Below, piece after piece: positions 54,980 to 64,000 of a DNA stretch of 64,000 nt. The DNA comes from Saccharum officinarum (taxonomy: Eukaryota; Streptophyta; Magnoliopsida; Poales; Poaceae): contig CM036223.1 of NCBI GenBank assembly GCA_020631735.1, positions 8,284,191 through 8,348,190 on the forward strand, given 5' to 3'. The notes below the pieces were generated by a model that ran no database searches, was not told the origin of the DNA, and worked only from the letters and a program-made list of their open reading frames with translations. The position numbers were made by a program, and so were the translations under genes. How positions within the stretch are numbered: position 1 is the stretch's first letter; the number at the start of each line of letters is the position of its first letter.

Positions 54980-56850
54980 TATCAGTTTCTGAGTGGACAA
55001 GGTTGTACAACCCACGCCATAATGTTGGGGTGCGCACAGAAATACCCATCTCCTGTTGCCCTATCCTGGTGCATTCTGTTCTCTTCCAGCTTATGTCCTT
55101 CAGCATCTTCTCTACAGCTCTCTGTTCTCCAAATGCACTTGCTTCTGGAACTGGAGCCTTTCCCTGGCAATCTCACAGTGTGTTGCCAGGCCAGCATTCA
55201 TGGACCTCACTGCTGGGCTCTTATACTTCTTACTGGGGCTGGCACCAGTTGTGCTAGTGCTGCTTGCCCTTTTGGTCCCGTAGCTCCTAGGGGTTACATC
55301 ATGCTGCTGCTCTTCTCCTGCTTCTTCTCCTGCTTCTTCATCAGAGCTAACTACATGGCATTGAATAGCCCACCTTGCACCAGGCACATAGGAGGTGGAT
55401 CCATCTACTGTGTTTCCTTTAAACATATCATCCATCTAGTCTAAGTACGGAGGAATACCACAGTTCCTGAACTTCAACAAATCACTATCCTGTAAAAGGA
55501 GCATACATCATCAGTTACAAACTAAGGAGCATTCAAACAAACAAGCATACAATATAAAATGAGCATTTACCTTGGCATTTTCCTTCCACCATTTCTCTGG
55601 AGCCTGAATGTATCCTTTTGCATCTATAGCTAAGTCAGTGCTCTGTCAAGCAAGGTTACAGAACCTCCAGATTTTTCTAAGATTCCTCAGCTTGCCAGCC
55701 AGCTGCTCTCTATCATGCTTCAAGTTTGTTGCTGCGAAGTAACTCTTCTCCATGTTCCTCCATCCAAATCTGTTCATATGTCCATTTGGACAATTCCCTT
55801 TGTGCACCTCTTGCATGTAGCATTTGATATACTGCTCTATGTTTTCAGTTGTCCAATTAGATTTGTTCTTCTGAACCTAAACGGTTAATTGCTGTTATAG
55901 AGAAAAGATACACCACTGCAGGGCACATATGCAACACTGAATTGGTGTTGTAACAAGCTAGCACATGCATCAATAACCAACAACAAGCTAGCACATGCAT
56001 CAATAACCAACAAGCACATACCAATGACACAAACAAGGTCATCAATTTGAAACAGAGAAATCAAAGCAGTTCCACTTAGTTGTTTAAATGACATCAATAC
56101 AAGCATACAATATGAGTCTAATCATCGAAGTGATACAACAAAACACTAGCTGAGGACCTACACATCAACCTAGATTAGACATGCATCAACCAGAAACAGG
56201 GGAACTTAGCACCTGCACATCAGCGTACATATGCATAGCTACAAACTGCAGAACGAACAGAGGAACCTACAAACTTCAGATGGCGAAAGTGTACCTCGCA
56301 CAAGTCACCTTCAAAGGCTTGCCCCCGGACGCGCCCACGGCCCCTGTGACGGCTTGAACCGGCTGCTCCACCGCTCCGTGGAGACATGGGCTGGACGAAC
56401 TGACATCCAACGGATGCAGCCCGCATGTCGAAGGAAGCAGATCTGGAACCTCCTACCTCGCCCACCTGTCCAGGAGGCCGGAAGTTGAGGCTGTGCGACA
56501 CGCCGCCCCTCCGCACACAAACAGGAGGGAGCATCAAGTCGTCGTCTCCGCGAAGGTGGCCCACGTACTGCTGAGTATCTTCTGGCCTCCATTCCTCACC
56601 GGCGTTGAGGTCCAGGTGGTCCAACTCCAGCTGGGGTCGGGGTGCCTGCTGGACCCCCGTGCAGCTGGGGGTGGTGGACGGTGCTCGACCCCACACCGAA
56701 GTTATAGCCGGCGCTTGCGTCGGCAGGTCCAAAGAGATCCATGGTGCGCCCGTCGTTGCCAAGGCATGCGCCGGACCTGCCGTAAACGTCGTGCTGGCCA
56801 TTGAAGCCGCCGCCTTGTCCTTGTCCTTCCATCGATCTACAGGCGGGGAG
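54980..56850 (-). pseudogene. Harbinger Myb/SANT-like DNA-binding protein gene, broken
   Basis: PIF/Harbinger elements carry a second gene whose Myb-like product helps bring transposase to the element ends. The first exon (from about 56830) encodes a Gly/Pro-rich N-terminus, MEGQGQGGGFNGQHDVYG.., and shifts frame near 56600. After an intron, the middle exon (about 55571-55877) has the Myb/SANT-like domain: NWTTENIEQYIKCYMQEV, NRFGWRNMEKSYF, LAGKLRNLRKIWRF and PEKWWKENAK, with a TGA inside (about 55645) and a donor AAG|GTAAAT. The last exon (from about 55491) has LLKFRNCGIPPYLD, a stop at about 55440, an acidic segment with EEAGEEAGEE, a basic KKYKSP patch and a C-terminal helix. At least two stops and one frame change make it non-functional. 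Confidence 0.75.
55950..56012. repeat. 31-bp direct repeat in tandem within Harbinger intron
   Basis: ACAAGCTAGCACATGCATCA, followed by ATAACCAAC, occurs twice in a row (starting about 55951 and 55982) in the first intron of the Myb-like gene. Confidence 0.9.
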
Positions 56851-57157
56851 CGTGGATCTGGGCGGAGGTCGTCGATCTGGCCGGCTTCGGTGCAGCAGAG
56901 CGAGTGCGGCGGCGGAGGGATGGAGAGGATGACAGCGCGTGTTAGGCTTGCGGGTGAGGGTTGGGAGTGGGAGTGAGAGGCCTGAGATGGGCGCCGTGAA
57001 AGGATAAGGTGAGAGAACGAAGGGTTTCACGCAAACCCAGGCCGACTTCATCTGTACATTTTGGAACCAAATGTTTCGGACCCGTTTAGTTCCAACAGAC
57101 AAAAACACAAAATATTTTGCTTTTGGCGCAAAATATTTCGGAACTAAACTGGCCTAA

Positions 57158-57282
57158 CACGATTGAAGACCTCAGCAGGTCCCGTATAGGAGAGAATAGA
57201 TAGGTACAGAGAAGATAGCAGGGGGCGCACTCACAAACCCTAGATCGGCTTCTCCTTGCTCCGTCGTTGGTCGGCGGCGGCT
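57158..57282 (+). promoter_or_regulatory. Upstream region of the unknown gene at 57283
   Basis: A short stretch between the Harbinger target site and the ATG. CCCGTATAGGAGAGAATAG near 57181 may belong to the promoter or 5' leader, but no clear TATA box or transcription start can be assigned. The Harbinger insertion sits only 125 bp before the ATG. Confidence 0.25.
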
Positions 57283-57732
57283 ATGGCGGTGGAGGCGGCG
57301 GTGGGCTGGTACGAAGAGTTGCGAGCGCAGGACGAGATGCAGGAGAAGATTAGTAAGGAGATCAACCAACTCAGCTTGAGTACGAGGGACAAGGAATTCT
57401 CAAAAGGCTTGAGCAAGGCGGAGCTCCGGAAGAAGCGGGCCGATCTCGAGAAAAAGCGCGCTGCCTTGAGCCAGAGGTACTGGCAGGTCATTTTTGAGAC
57501 GGGGTCGAAGCCGGATTTCTCAGGCATGACCGAGGCCGAGCGAGCGGAGGCGGCGGAGAAGCTGAGGAGCAACCAGCTGCGGTATGCGCGCCGCCTTACG
57601 GAAGAGGGCGACCCAAGGGGTCGGACGATGGAAGCCTTTGCTCGCATCCTCGACTTCGATCCCAAGCAGGGGGGCCGCTACTACAACCGTACACCCTCGT
57701 CGACCTCACCAAATTCGACCTCGATGAAGAGT
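57283..57732 (+). CDS. First exon of an unknown charged helical protein, cut by assembly gap
   Basis: From ATG 57283 (MAVEAAVGWYEELRAQDEM) the frame encodes a strongly charged, Lys/Glu/Arg-rich protein, with ELRKKRADLEKKRAALSQRY (about 57421-57480) probably coiled-coil, then GMTEAERAEAAEKLRSNQ and AFARILDFDPKQGGRYYNR. After YYNR the frame reads a serine-rich tail. The overlapping frame instead reads YTLVDLTKFDLDEE and ends at a good donor site GTAAGT (57733-57738), so a 1-nt deletion near 57690 (or a sequencing error) has probably shifted the exon end. Downstream exons would lie in or beyond the 100-N gap. I do not recognise the family, although conserved-looking composition suggests a real host gene or a recent fragment. 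Confidence 0.55.
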
Positions 57733-57738
57733 GTAAGT
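57733..57738 (+). other. Probable 5' splice site GTAAGT
   Basis: It follows the codons of LDEE in the alternative frame of the exon, matching the plant donor consensus AG|GTAAGT. Confidence 0.5.
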
Positions 57739-57839
57739 CGCCCGCCCGCCTGACGCTTTCAATTGGATCGATCCTATTGGCTTGCCTGATACCTCTAGTA
57801 GTCCAGCCCAGTCACTGGTTCGAGTACTCCATCCTTGAC

Positions 57840-57939
57840 NNNNNNNNNNNNNNNNNNNNNNNNNNNNNNNNNNNNNNNNNNNNNNNNNNNNNNNNNNNNN
57901 NNNNNNNNNNNNNNNNNNNNNNNNNNNNNNNNNNNNNNN
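57840..57939. other. Assembly gap (100 N)
   Basis: Exactly 100 N, the usual placeholder for a gap of unknown size. Sequence on the two sides may not be truly adjacent. Confidence 1.
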
Positions 57940-58008
57940 TTCGCCGGCGTCTCGAACCGCACGGCCAGCCATGAGCTCGCCGGCGCGGCAAAGAGCATAC
58001 CGTGTTTC
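57940..58008 (-). CDS. Possible start of an unknown minus-strand gene at the gap edge
   Basis: A minus-strand ATG near 58010 starts MKHGMLFAAPASSWLAVRFE and continues into the gap. The region to the right (58010-58450) is GC-rich, like a grass 5' leader or promoter. With only about 23 codons visible this is a weak call. Confidence 0.25.
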
Positions 58009-58925
58009 ATCTCGACGATGCCCGCGCACCCTGCCGCCCACGCGCGCGCCGGCGAGAGGAATCACGGCGCGCTGCTTTCCCCTTCTCCGTCGTCACGGAC
58101 CGTAGCTCGTCTCCCATCCGGCCCTCTGCTATGTGGTGGAAGAGAGAACGGGAAGAAGCAAGGAAGATGAGAAATGAACTTGGGTTAGGGAATGCCGGAG
58201 CGGCTGCGGTTTTGTTCTCACGAAATGCGCGGACAGCCGTCCATTTCTGATCAACGGACGAGATCAGCAGGAGGCAGCTGGCTGAAATCGCCCAGGCGGG
58301 TTGGACTTTCCCGCCCAGGCCCAGGTTGTGGCCTGGGCGCGGGATGCACCGCGAACGGCGAGCTGGGCCGCGTCGAGCGTCAATGGGCCGCGGGTGCTGT
58401 GGGTCAGAAGCAACAGAGAAGATGTTCAGAATCGGTTTTCGGGCTGAAATTCGTTTCCAATTTTTCTAGAAGCACTTATTCATGTATCTTGATGAATTTT
58501 GATTCAATTTTGATGTAATTTTCTGTACAAATTTTATCCAACGATATTTTTTGTTCAGTAAATAGTAAAGTTGCTTCTGGAAAATAGTACTATGGGAATT
58601 TTACAAATGTTTTCCGCTGCATACTCACAGTTATTGCTTTCATTATTAAATTCGAACCAACGGGAGAATTTAATTTTGAAAATGGAAAAATTTTGAGGTG
58701 ATTATAATATTGTTATTATTCTGAACAACGTTGATTAATAGTAGTATATGAATTTGTTATGCATTAATTCTTTCTCTACCAAACGGTGATGTAGAATTAG
58801 TGTAAAAACATAAATTGTATGTTTTACTTTTGACCACCATTGGAATTAAAGCATGCAATTAATTTGTACTTATGTTCTCACTCTACATGATTTGTGTTTT
58901 CAGGAGGTTACTCTTTGATGGGGTT
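58009..58925. other. Gene-free stretch: GC-rich then AT-rich
   Basis: The GC-rich first 450 bp contain CCCAGGC/GCCTGGGC words near 58310-58345, and the rest is AT-rich. No supported gene. Confidence 0.3.
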
Positions 58926-61851
58926 TGTAGCACCCAGAATTTTCAAAATTTTGAATTAGATAAAATTTGAGTTAAAAGAGTTTTAGTTTTGAGCTTAAAT
59001 AATTTAGAGAATATTTAATGGGGATTAAAGTTTAAAATATTAGGTGGATATTTGATGATGCATTCATGCTGTTGCATTTGTTTTGTTGTGTGGTGTGGTT
59101 TTGATTTTATTTGATTTGGATTCAAAACCTATTTTAAAATGGCTTTGGAAAACAAATTTATATAAGAAAAGAGAGAGAAAAAAATAAAGTAAACTTACCT
59201 TCTTACCTGCGGCCCGGTGGCCTGGTGGCCAGCTAGCCGGCCTGCTCCCTCCTCTCTCTCGGTGATGGGCCGCCCGAGCCGAGCCTGATTTTTCCCTTTC
59301 CTCTCGCGCCCGCGTGGGCCGCCCAGGAAGCCGCAGCGGCCGCGCGCCCTCCTCTCCTGTTTCACTGATGGGTGGGACCTGCTTATCAGCCGCGCCTTCT
59401 TCTCAATGTTCGTAACCGGACCGGAGTCGAGCGTGGCTTCACCGATTCAATCCCAATTTTCACGGGATTTTCCTCCAAGCCAGGGTGTCGTGGGGGCTAT
59501 TTAAGTGAACCGCACTTGTTAGCTTACCTTTTCCACGAAGTTTTTGGCGTCGCTTGCCCTAGTTCGTGGCCGCAAGCTAGGTGAACCCTAGGACACCGCC
59601 GTTGGCTTTGATTCGGCGAGTATGTCACCCCTCCGCCACCCTAAGCTCTTCTAGTAGCTTTGTCATGGTCTTGCGAGCACGAGGTGTCCTCAATTTGATT
59701 CGTTAGGTATTTAACGCGTCACCTTTGTGAACAGCCGCTCCGCCGTCCGCTCCGTCGAGCTACCCGTCATCTTCGTCTCGTGACCGATCGATTTGAAGCC
59801 CTAGGTGAGTTCGCGCTGAGCCCCTCTTTCGTTTGGTACGGCCGCGAGCCGATTGATGGTCAAAATCACGAGAACCGTGATCTCCGGCGACGTTGCTGGC
59901 GTCGGCCATGGCGGCCACCGACCGGAGTTGGAGAAGATGGCCGACGCCCTCTCTCTCTTTCGCCTAGAACCGTTTCTAGCCGTCCGTTCGCTGATCGACG
60001 GCTTAGATTAGAAGATACCCCATCGCGGGGTAAAATTCTTAAAGAGCCCCTGCGTTTTATGAATTAGAACCCGTGGTCCTTGGTGTAATCTAGAAAGTAC
60101 GTTTACTTGTTTTGAAAACGTATTTGATCTCTGTAATTCAAAAATATGTTTTCTGATATTTACAGTTTTGTCACTAATCTTGTTTTAATCATAATATCTT
60201 CGTTTTAACTCCGATTTGACTAGTTCAAGTTGCGTTAGGTTCGTATTTGTGAGCTCTACATATTAGTGTAGCTGTACAGTAGGTTTGGAAATTTTAATTT
60301 TCGAGTTATATTAAAATAATTATTTATCTATAGGAAATCTTAGAAAATTCATAACTTTTACGTTTTAAATCTGAATTTCGTGATCTTTACGTCTGTGTGA
60401 TCGTAGTAATTTGTAGAAGAGTTTTATAAACTTTTATACTGTTTTGATACTATTGGTGTACTATTCTAACTATGTCTCTTTGTTTGCTTCATGTATGATT
60501 GCTCGGATGATTGTGTGTTGATGCTTGGTGATCGAGTATAGACGGTGAGCAGTTTCTTGATAATCAGGAGTATTATTTTGAGCCAGACCAACAGTATCAT
60601 CAAGAAAGCTTTGATCAAGTCAAGTATAACATGGGACCATCCTTGTTGTCCTATTCATTGAAATTATCATACATATGCATGTGTCTTCCTCGACAACCAT
60701 AGATATTATAACTTAGCTATTGATATCTTGTTTCCTTATCACCTATGAGTTGTGCATTTGGGTAGCTATTACTAGTGCTTAATTATGAACAATGATCTTG
60801 TAATTTGATTAATGGATTAAGCAATCAACCATTAAGATTATTTTATTATTGTTGAAAGGGGGCTAGAGTAAGGGGTTATATTATTGCTCTAGTTACTCTC
60901 CGTAAGGACTTATCTGTAAGTGATAACCGAGATTGACAGTACAGCTATGAGGGTTATAGGGCTCTGGCTCTAGTTGTTCAAGAGACATTTTCTAGCTTGT
61001 TAGTGGTTACCTTAAATGGTGTAAGAATGGCTTGCCACGTTGGGTGTAGGACAACCTCTAGTCTATGAGTATAGCCGAGAAGGAATTGTGCCATTTGAAA
61101 AAGGGGTTCCTACATCTGCCTGCCGAGTGAATCTAATGGCCCTAACTTGTTAGACGAACTCTTGAATGGCTTTATATGGTTCTCCGGTGTTTGGGTTTGA
61201 TCTCCCCACACATTTGGAAATCATGACTCACAATGAAAGTGTACACCTCTGCGCAAAGTTTAATAAACTGGTATACTAGCCGTGCTCACGGATACGAGCG
61301 ACCTTAGGGATTCTTATAGAATAGTTGATCACCATTGTGATATCATGCTTAATTACTATTGTTATTATTATGCTCATGTTAATGCTATTTCATTATCCTT
61401 ATTACAATTGATCATTGGTTCATAAATGTGGATTGAAATATCTTGATGCTACTCAATTGTTGATTATATAATGATTAAAAGCTAAACGCAGTCAAACAGT
61501 GTCTAGCCTTTTGTGCCTCATGAACCCTGTGTTATACTTGTTGAGTTCGACATGGACTCACCCTTGCTATTTCCACCACAACAGATGAAGATTATGAAGA
61601 TGATTACCATAATGAGTACTAGTCTTGGTGTCAACCAGTCAACTGTGTCCCTGTTTTTGGATTTTCCGCTGGAGAACTACTATTAGTTACTACAATTTAT
61701 TGTATAAGACTATGTGATAAATACTTATTCGCTATGTAATAAGCACTGTGATGATACTATGTAATTTGTCCACTTATGTGTGCGATCGTTTCCTGGGGCG
61801 CACATAAGTCTTTTATGCATCCTATTTTTGTCCTTAAAAATTGGTGTGACA
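58926..61851 (+). repeat. 5' LTR of a Gypsy retrotransposon (2926 bp)
   Basis: It begins TGTAGCACCCAGAATTTTC and ends AATTGGTGTGACA, directly before a primer site. TGTA-CACCC starts and GTGTGACA ends are usual for long-LTR chromovirus-type Gypsy elements of grasses. The LTR has a GC-rich part (59200-60000) probably transcribed as leader, and an AT-rich remainder. Near 61545 (TGAGTTCGACATGGACTCAC) it has a block similar in position and style to the GAGTAC palindromic block of the other LTRs in this window. The 3' LTR lies beyond the window. Frames inside (59372, 59780) are not genes. Confidence 0.8.
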
Positions 61852-61854
61852 AAT

Positions 61855-61867
61855 TGGTATCAGAGCC
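61855..61867 (+). other. Primer-binding site for initiator tRNA-Met
   Basis: TGGTATCAGAGCC starts 4 nt after the LTR's terminal CA. It is the standard plant primer site complementary to the 3' end of initiator tRNA-Met, used to start minus-strand cDNA synthesis. Confidence 0.92.
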
Positions 61868-62042
61868 GTATTGACTGTAGGACGCAAGCCTAATTAGAAT
61901 GGTAATTATTAGCATCTATGCTTTACTTATTTCATGCTTACTTCTTTTACCTTGTTAATTGCTAAATTTTTATGCTTCTTCTATCTTATTCTATTGTGCA
62001 AAAATATATTGATTCCATCTAATCTATGTCTAATTCTTGTAG

Positions 62043-62747
62043 ATGTCTCCTCGTCCCCGCATGTCCGCTGCACAGTACATTGCCTGCTTCAAACCCAAGG
62101 AGCCCCATGAAGATGGTGACCAAGAGATATCAGATGCTGAATCAAGAGTGGGAGACACTTCAATGGAGAATTTAGTCATGGGATGGACCACAAAGCTTCA
62201 CATCATGGTTCCTAAAGTAGATGTTTTCTTCCATAACATGTTGACAAGAACTTTGGATACTTATTACTACGATTAGGAAGCTACGTTGAAGTATCGCTGC
62301 AAGGAGTACGGTCATCCGTTGATGGACTCTTATTGGGAGACTGAGTTATGGGTCAAGACAATAGATCCTACCACTAGGGAGCCTAAGGTGGAGTCAAAGT
62401 TCATCACCCGAGTGAGCCGGGCAACTGTAGAAACAAGCATGGAAGATGTCGCCTACAATGCATTTGTCTTCTACCATGGTCTTCGCTCTGACAAGACGTT
62501 GAAGGGTGCACTCCGGCACTTTCCCTGTTTCTTGCATGACAAGGGTGTTTGGACCGTGCCGCTTGCTGATGATTCATCTTTGACTTTACAAGCCACAGTG
62601 GGACTGGTTCGTGAGTTGGCTCTTCATGAAGTGGATTTGAAGGATGAGTTGTTAAAGGAAAAGGAACTTAAAGAACAAGCTTATAAGGAGATTGACGAAC
62701 TAAGGGCAGAGCTAGGCTGTCCCAAGATTTATGAGAAGCTCAATTAA
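62043..62747 (+). pseudogene. Extra open reading frame upstream of gag, unknown function, one in-frame stop
   Basis: Between the primer site and gag lies a 235-codon frame starting MSPRPRMSAAQYIACFKPKE. It is continuous except for a single TAG (62274-62276), after which the same frame resumes with ATLKYRCKEYGHPLMDSYWE. The middle has a Trp/Tyr-rich globular-looking region (SYWETELWVKTIDP, VAYNAFVFYHGLRSDKTLK, HFPCFLHDKGVWTVPL). The C-terminus is a charged helix likely to form a coiled coil (ELALHEVDLKDELLKEKELK..). There are no CCHC, protease or RT motifs, so it is neither gag nor pol. I do not recognise the family. Its place in the element suggests an accessory protein; the stop probably inactivates this copy. 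Confidence 0.65.
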
Positions 62748-63445
62748 AATTAGGAGGTCCCCATGTAATAAGAACGATATTAGTTTGCGAGTCAATTTGA
62801 GTTTGGTAGTGTCGAGTATTAGCATGTGGTGTGAACAATTATGTGCTTGATGAATTGTTATTATGATAATGTGTGATTTAGATCTTTGTAATGTGTGCTG
62901 GAGCTTTGTGGGCATGTCTACAAGTTCCATAGTTAAGGGTTTTAAGTTTGATCATGAATATTTAGTTGGGTTCTGGGTAAACATGGTTTCTATCTTTTGC
63001 TGATTTCTGGATCAGTCTGAGATGTTTCTGGAATAACTCAAAATCTGTTCGTGAGAAATTATGAAATTTTACTGAGAATAAATAGACTTCTGTACCTTTC
63101 AAAAACCACAAGAATTATCTTGTTATCCATTACGAGCTAAGATATATACCTGTTCTAAGTTGAGGTCACTGTGCAGTCTGGAATTCTGAAATAGTTTTGG
63201 TTAAGCTCAGTTTTTGACTAATTTAGTGACAGAATCTGGAGAAGTGCTATTAATAAAAGTCGTAGATAATTTCATAAGCTTTCCAACCATGTAAGGATCA
63301 CTTTTTTTGGACGTCTGTAGCTCGAGATATGGCAGTTTTACTGAGCCACTGAAATTAGAATTCGCCCAGAGAATTCAGATTTACTTATCTCTTGTATATA
63401 TCATCTTGGATAATACTGAGATTGTTTTCTGTGCTTTGAAAATAG
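62748..63445. other. Spacer between accessory frame and gag
   Basis: AT-rich, non-coding on the plus strand. It could be an intron, or a leader that lets gag be translated separately. Possible splice sites were not resolved. Confidence 0.35.
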
Positions 63446-64000
63446 ATGGTAGCCAGAGGAGGTAGAGGCCGTGGCAGGGGCCGTGGAGGTCCTAACCCAC
63501 CCATTACTATGGAGAAACTTATGAACACACAGAACCAGATGATGCAGATGTTCATGCAGCACATGCAGAACAACCCCCTGCAGGAGGACCGCCACCTGTT
63601 CATGTGAGGGACAAACGTGGTGAATTTTTAAAAGGACGTCCTCCAGTGTTCTCTCATGCTGCTGATCCATTGGAGGCGGATGATTGGGTGCGAGCGGTGG
63701 AGAAACAGTTGAAGATCGCTCAATGTAATGATTTGGAAACGGTGTTATATGCATCTGGCTAGTTACAGGGGACAGCTCAGACCTGGTGGGAGTCGTATCA
63801 GGATGCACGTCCTGATAATGCTCCTCCTGTCACTTAGAATGAATGTGTTAGAGATTTCAGAGCTCCTGGTGGGAGTCGTATCAGGCTGCACGTCCTGATA
63901 ATGCTCCTCCTGTCACTTGGAATGAATTTGTTAGAGATTTCAGAGCTCGTCATATTCCTGAGGGTGTAATCGAGCTAAAACAGGAGGAATTCAGAAACCT
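63446..64000 (+). pseudogene. Gypsy gag gene, frameshifted, runs off the window
   Basis: Gag forms the retrotransposon particle. ATG 63446 starts a Gly/Arg-rich N-terminus (MVARGGRGRGRGRGRGG), then a Met/Gln-rich segment MMQMFMQHMQNN. The frame shifts near 63565-63575; the continuing frame reads PPPVHVRDKRGEFLKGRPP, then the Retrotrans_gag (PF03732) core with DWVRAVEKQLKI and AQTWWESYQ (about 63775-63800). TGG to TAG changes or stops occur at about 63760 and 63836. An 83-bp tandem duplication (63783-63948) repeats part of the core. The second copy reads the normal TWNEFVRDFRARHIPEGVIE and continues to the window end. CCHC and pol lie outside. Confidence 0.85.
63783..63948 (+). repeat. 83-bp tandem duplication within gag
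   Basis: CTGGTGGGAGTCGTATCAGG..AGATTTCAGAGCTC occurs at 63783 and 63866 with a few base differences (GATGCA/GCTGCA, TTAGAA/TTGGAA, ATGTG/ATTTG). Since 83 is not a multiple of three, it breaks the frame. Confidence 0.95.

Larger units (their letters stand above)
52892..57154 (-). mobile_element. PIF/Harbinger transposon with both genes, 4263 bp, decayed
   Basis: The left end is GGGCTTGTTTAGTTCCAAAA and the right end, reversed, is GGCCAGTTTAGTTCCGAAAT. The element is flanked by TAA at 52889-52891 and 57155-57157, the TWA target duplication of this superfamily. A second copy of the end motif (GTTTAGTTCCAAAATATTTTG) lies about 100 bp inside the left end, and CCGTTTAGTTCCAAC lies about 75 bp inside the right end. 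Both expected genes are present on the minus strand, the Myb/SANT-like protein (54980-56850) and the DDE transposase (53264-54580). Stops and frameshifts in each make it non-autonomous now. Confidence 0.92.

Overview
This window is nuclear DNA from a grass, most likely a panicoid relative of sorghum, sugarcane or maize. I infer this from the dense nesting of typical grass transposons (Gypsy with long TGTA..ACA LTRs, Copia, L1 and RTE LINEs, hAT, PIF/Harbinger, Stowaway-like MITEs, Helitrons), GC-rich first exons, and plant gene fragments (RPA1-like, ELF3-like). There is no operon, RNA gene or CRISPR array. Most of the sequence is mobile-element debris, and most long reading frames are not real genes.

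Left part (1-24 kb). A Gypsy LTR remnant is followed by a Tat-type Gypsy element on the minus strand. It has its 5' LTR at 8332-8686, a gag-like start joined directly to integrase by a large internal deletion, and a separate antisense gene (PF04195-like) at 1.6-5.8 kb that is itself split by an LTR insertion. A Copia pol fragment, a Stowaway-like MITE, an L1 tail, two further MITEs and a shrunken L1-like element follow. At 16.9-18.4 kb lies a broken minus-strand gene for the large subunit of replication protein A, which lacks its central DNA-binding domains. A small hAT-type element with a perfect 8-bp target duplication sits at 21.4-21.9 kb. At 23 kb is copy 1 of an unknown one-TM protein gene.

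Middle part (24-44.7 kb). It holds copies of a dispersed GAAACA/TTGCAACAT repeat family, a GAGCATCTCCAACAG-ended element, an L1 tail, and an RTE fragment with an 18-bp target duplication inside an older tandem duplication. Copy 2 of the unknown gene has a 1.06-kb hAT-type element in its 3' flank. A nest follows: a 0.94-kb minus-strand Helitron, a 5'-truncated RTE with an open 453-codon reverse transcriptase frame, and a 4.24-kb Helitron lying between inverted-repeat arms. The stretch ends with a 1.55-kb solo LTR flanked by CATGG.

Right part (44.7-64 kb). An 8-kb Helitron (44660-52671) carries gene fragments, one resembling the ELF3 N-terminus, and is split by a 3.7-kb Gypsy LTR. A 4.26-kb PIF/Harbinger element follows, with TAA target duplications, TIRs and both expected genes (DDE transposase and Myb/SANT-like protein), each broken by stops and frameshifts. 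A short unknown gene start is cut by a 100-N assembly gap at 57840-57939. From 58926 to the window end runs the 5' part of a Gypsy element: a 2.9-kb LTR, a tRNA-Met-type primer site, an extra reading frame of unknown function upstream of gag, and a gag gene damaged by a frameshift and an 83-bp tandem duplication.

The best candidates for something not well described are the pre-gag reading frame (62.0-62.7 kb), the paired small membrane-protein genes (23.0 and 32.8 kb), and the gene-carrying Helitrons. I see no clear new functional system. All homology calls come from recognising motifs by eye; no search was run.
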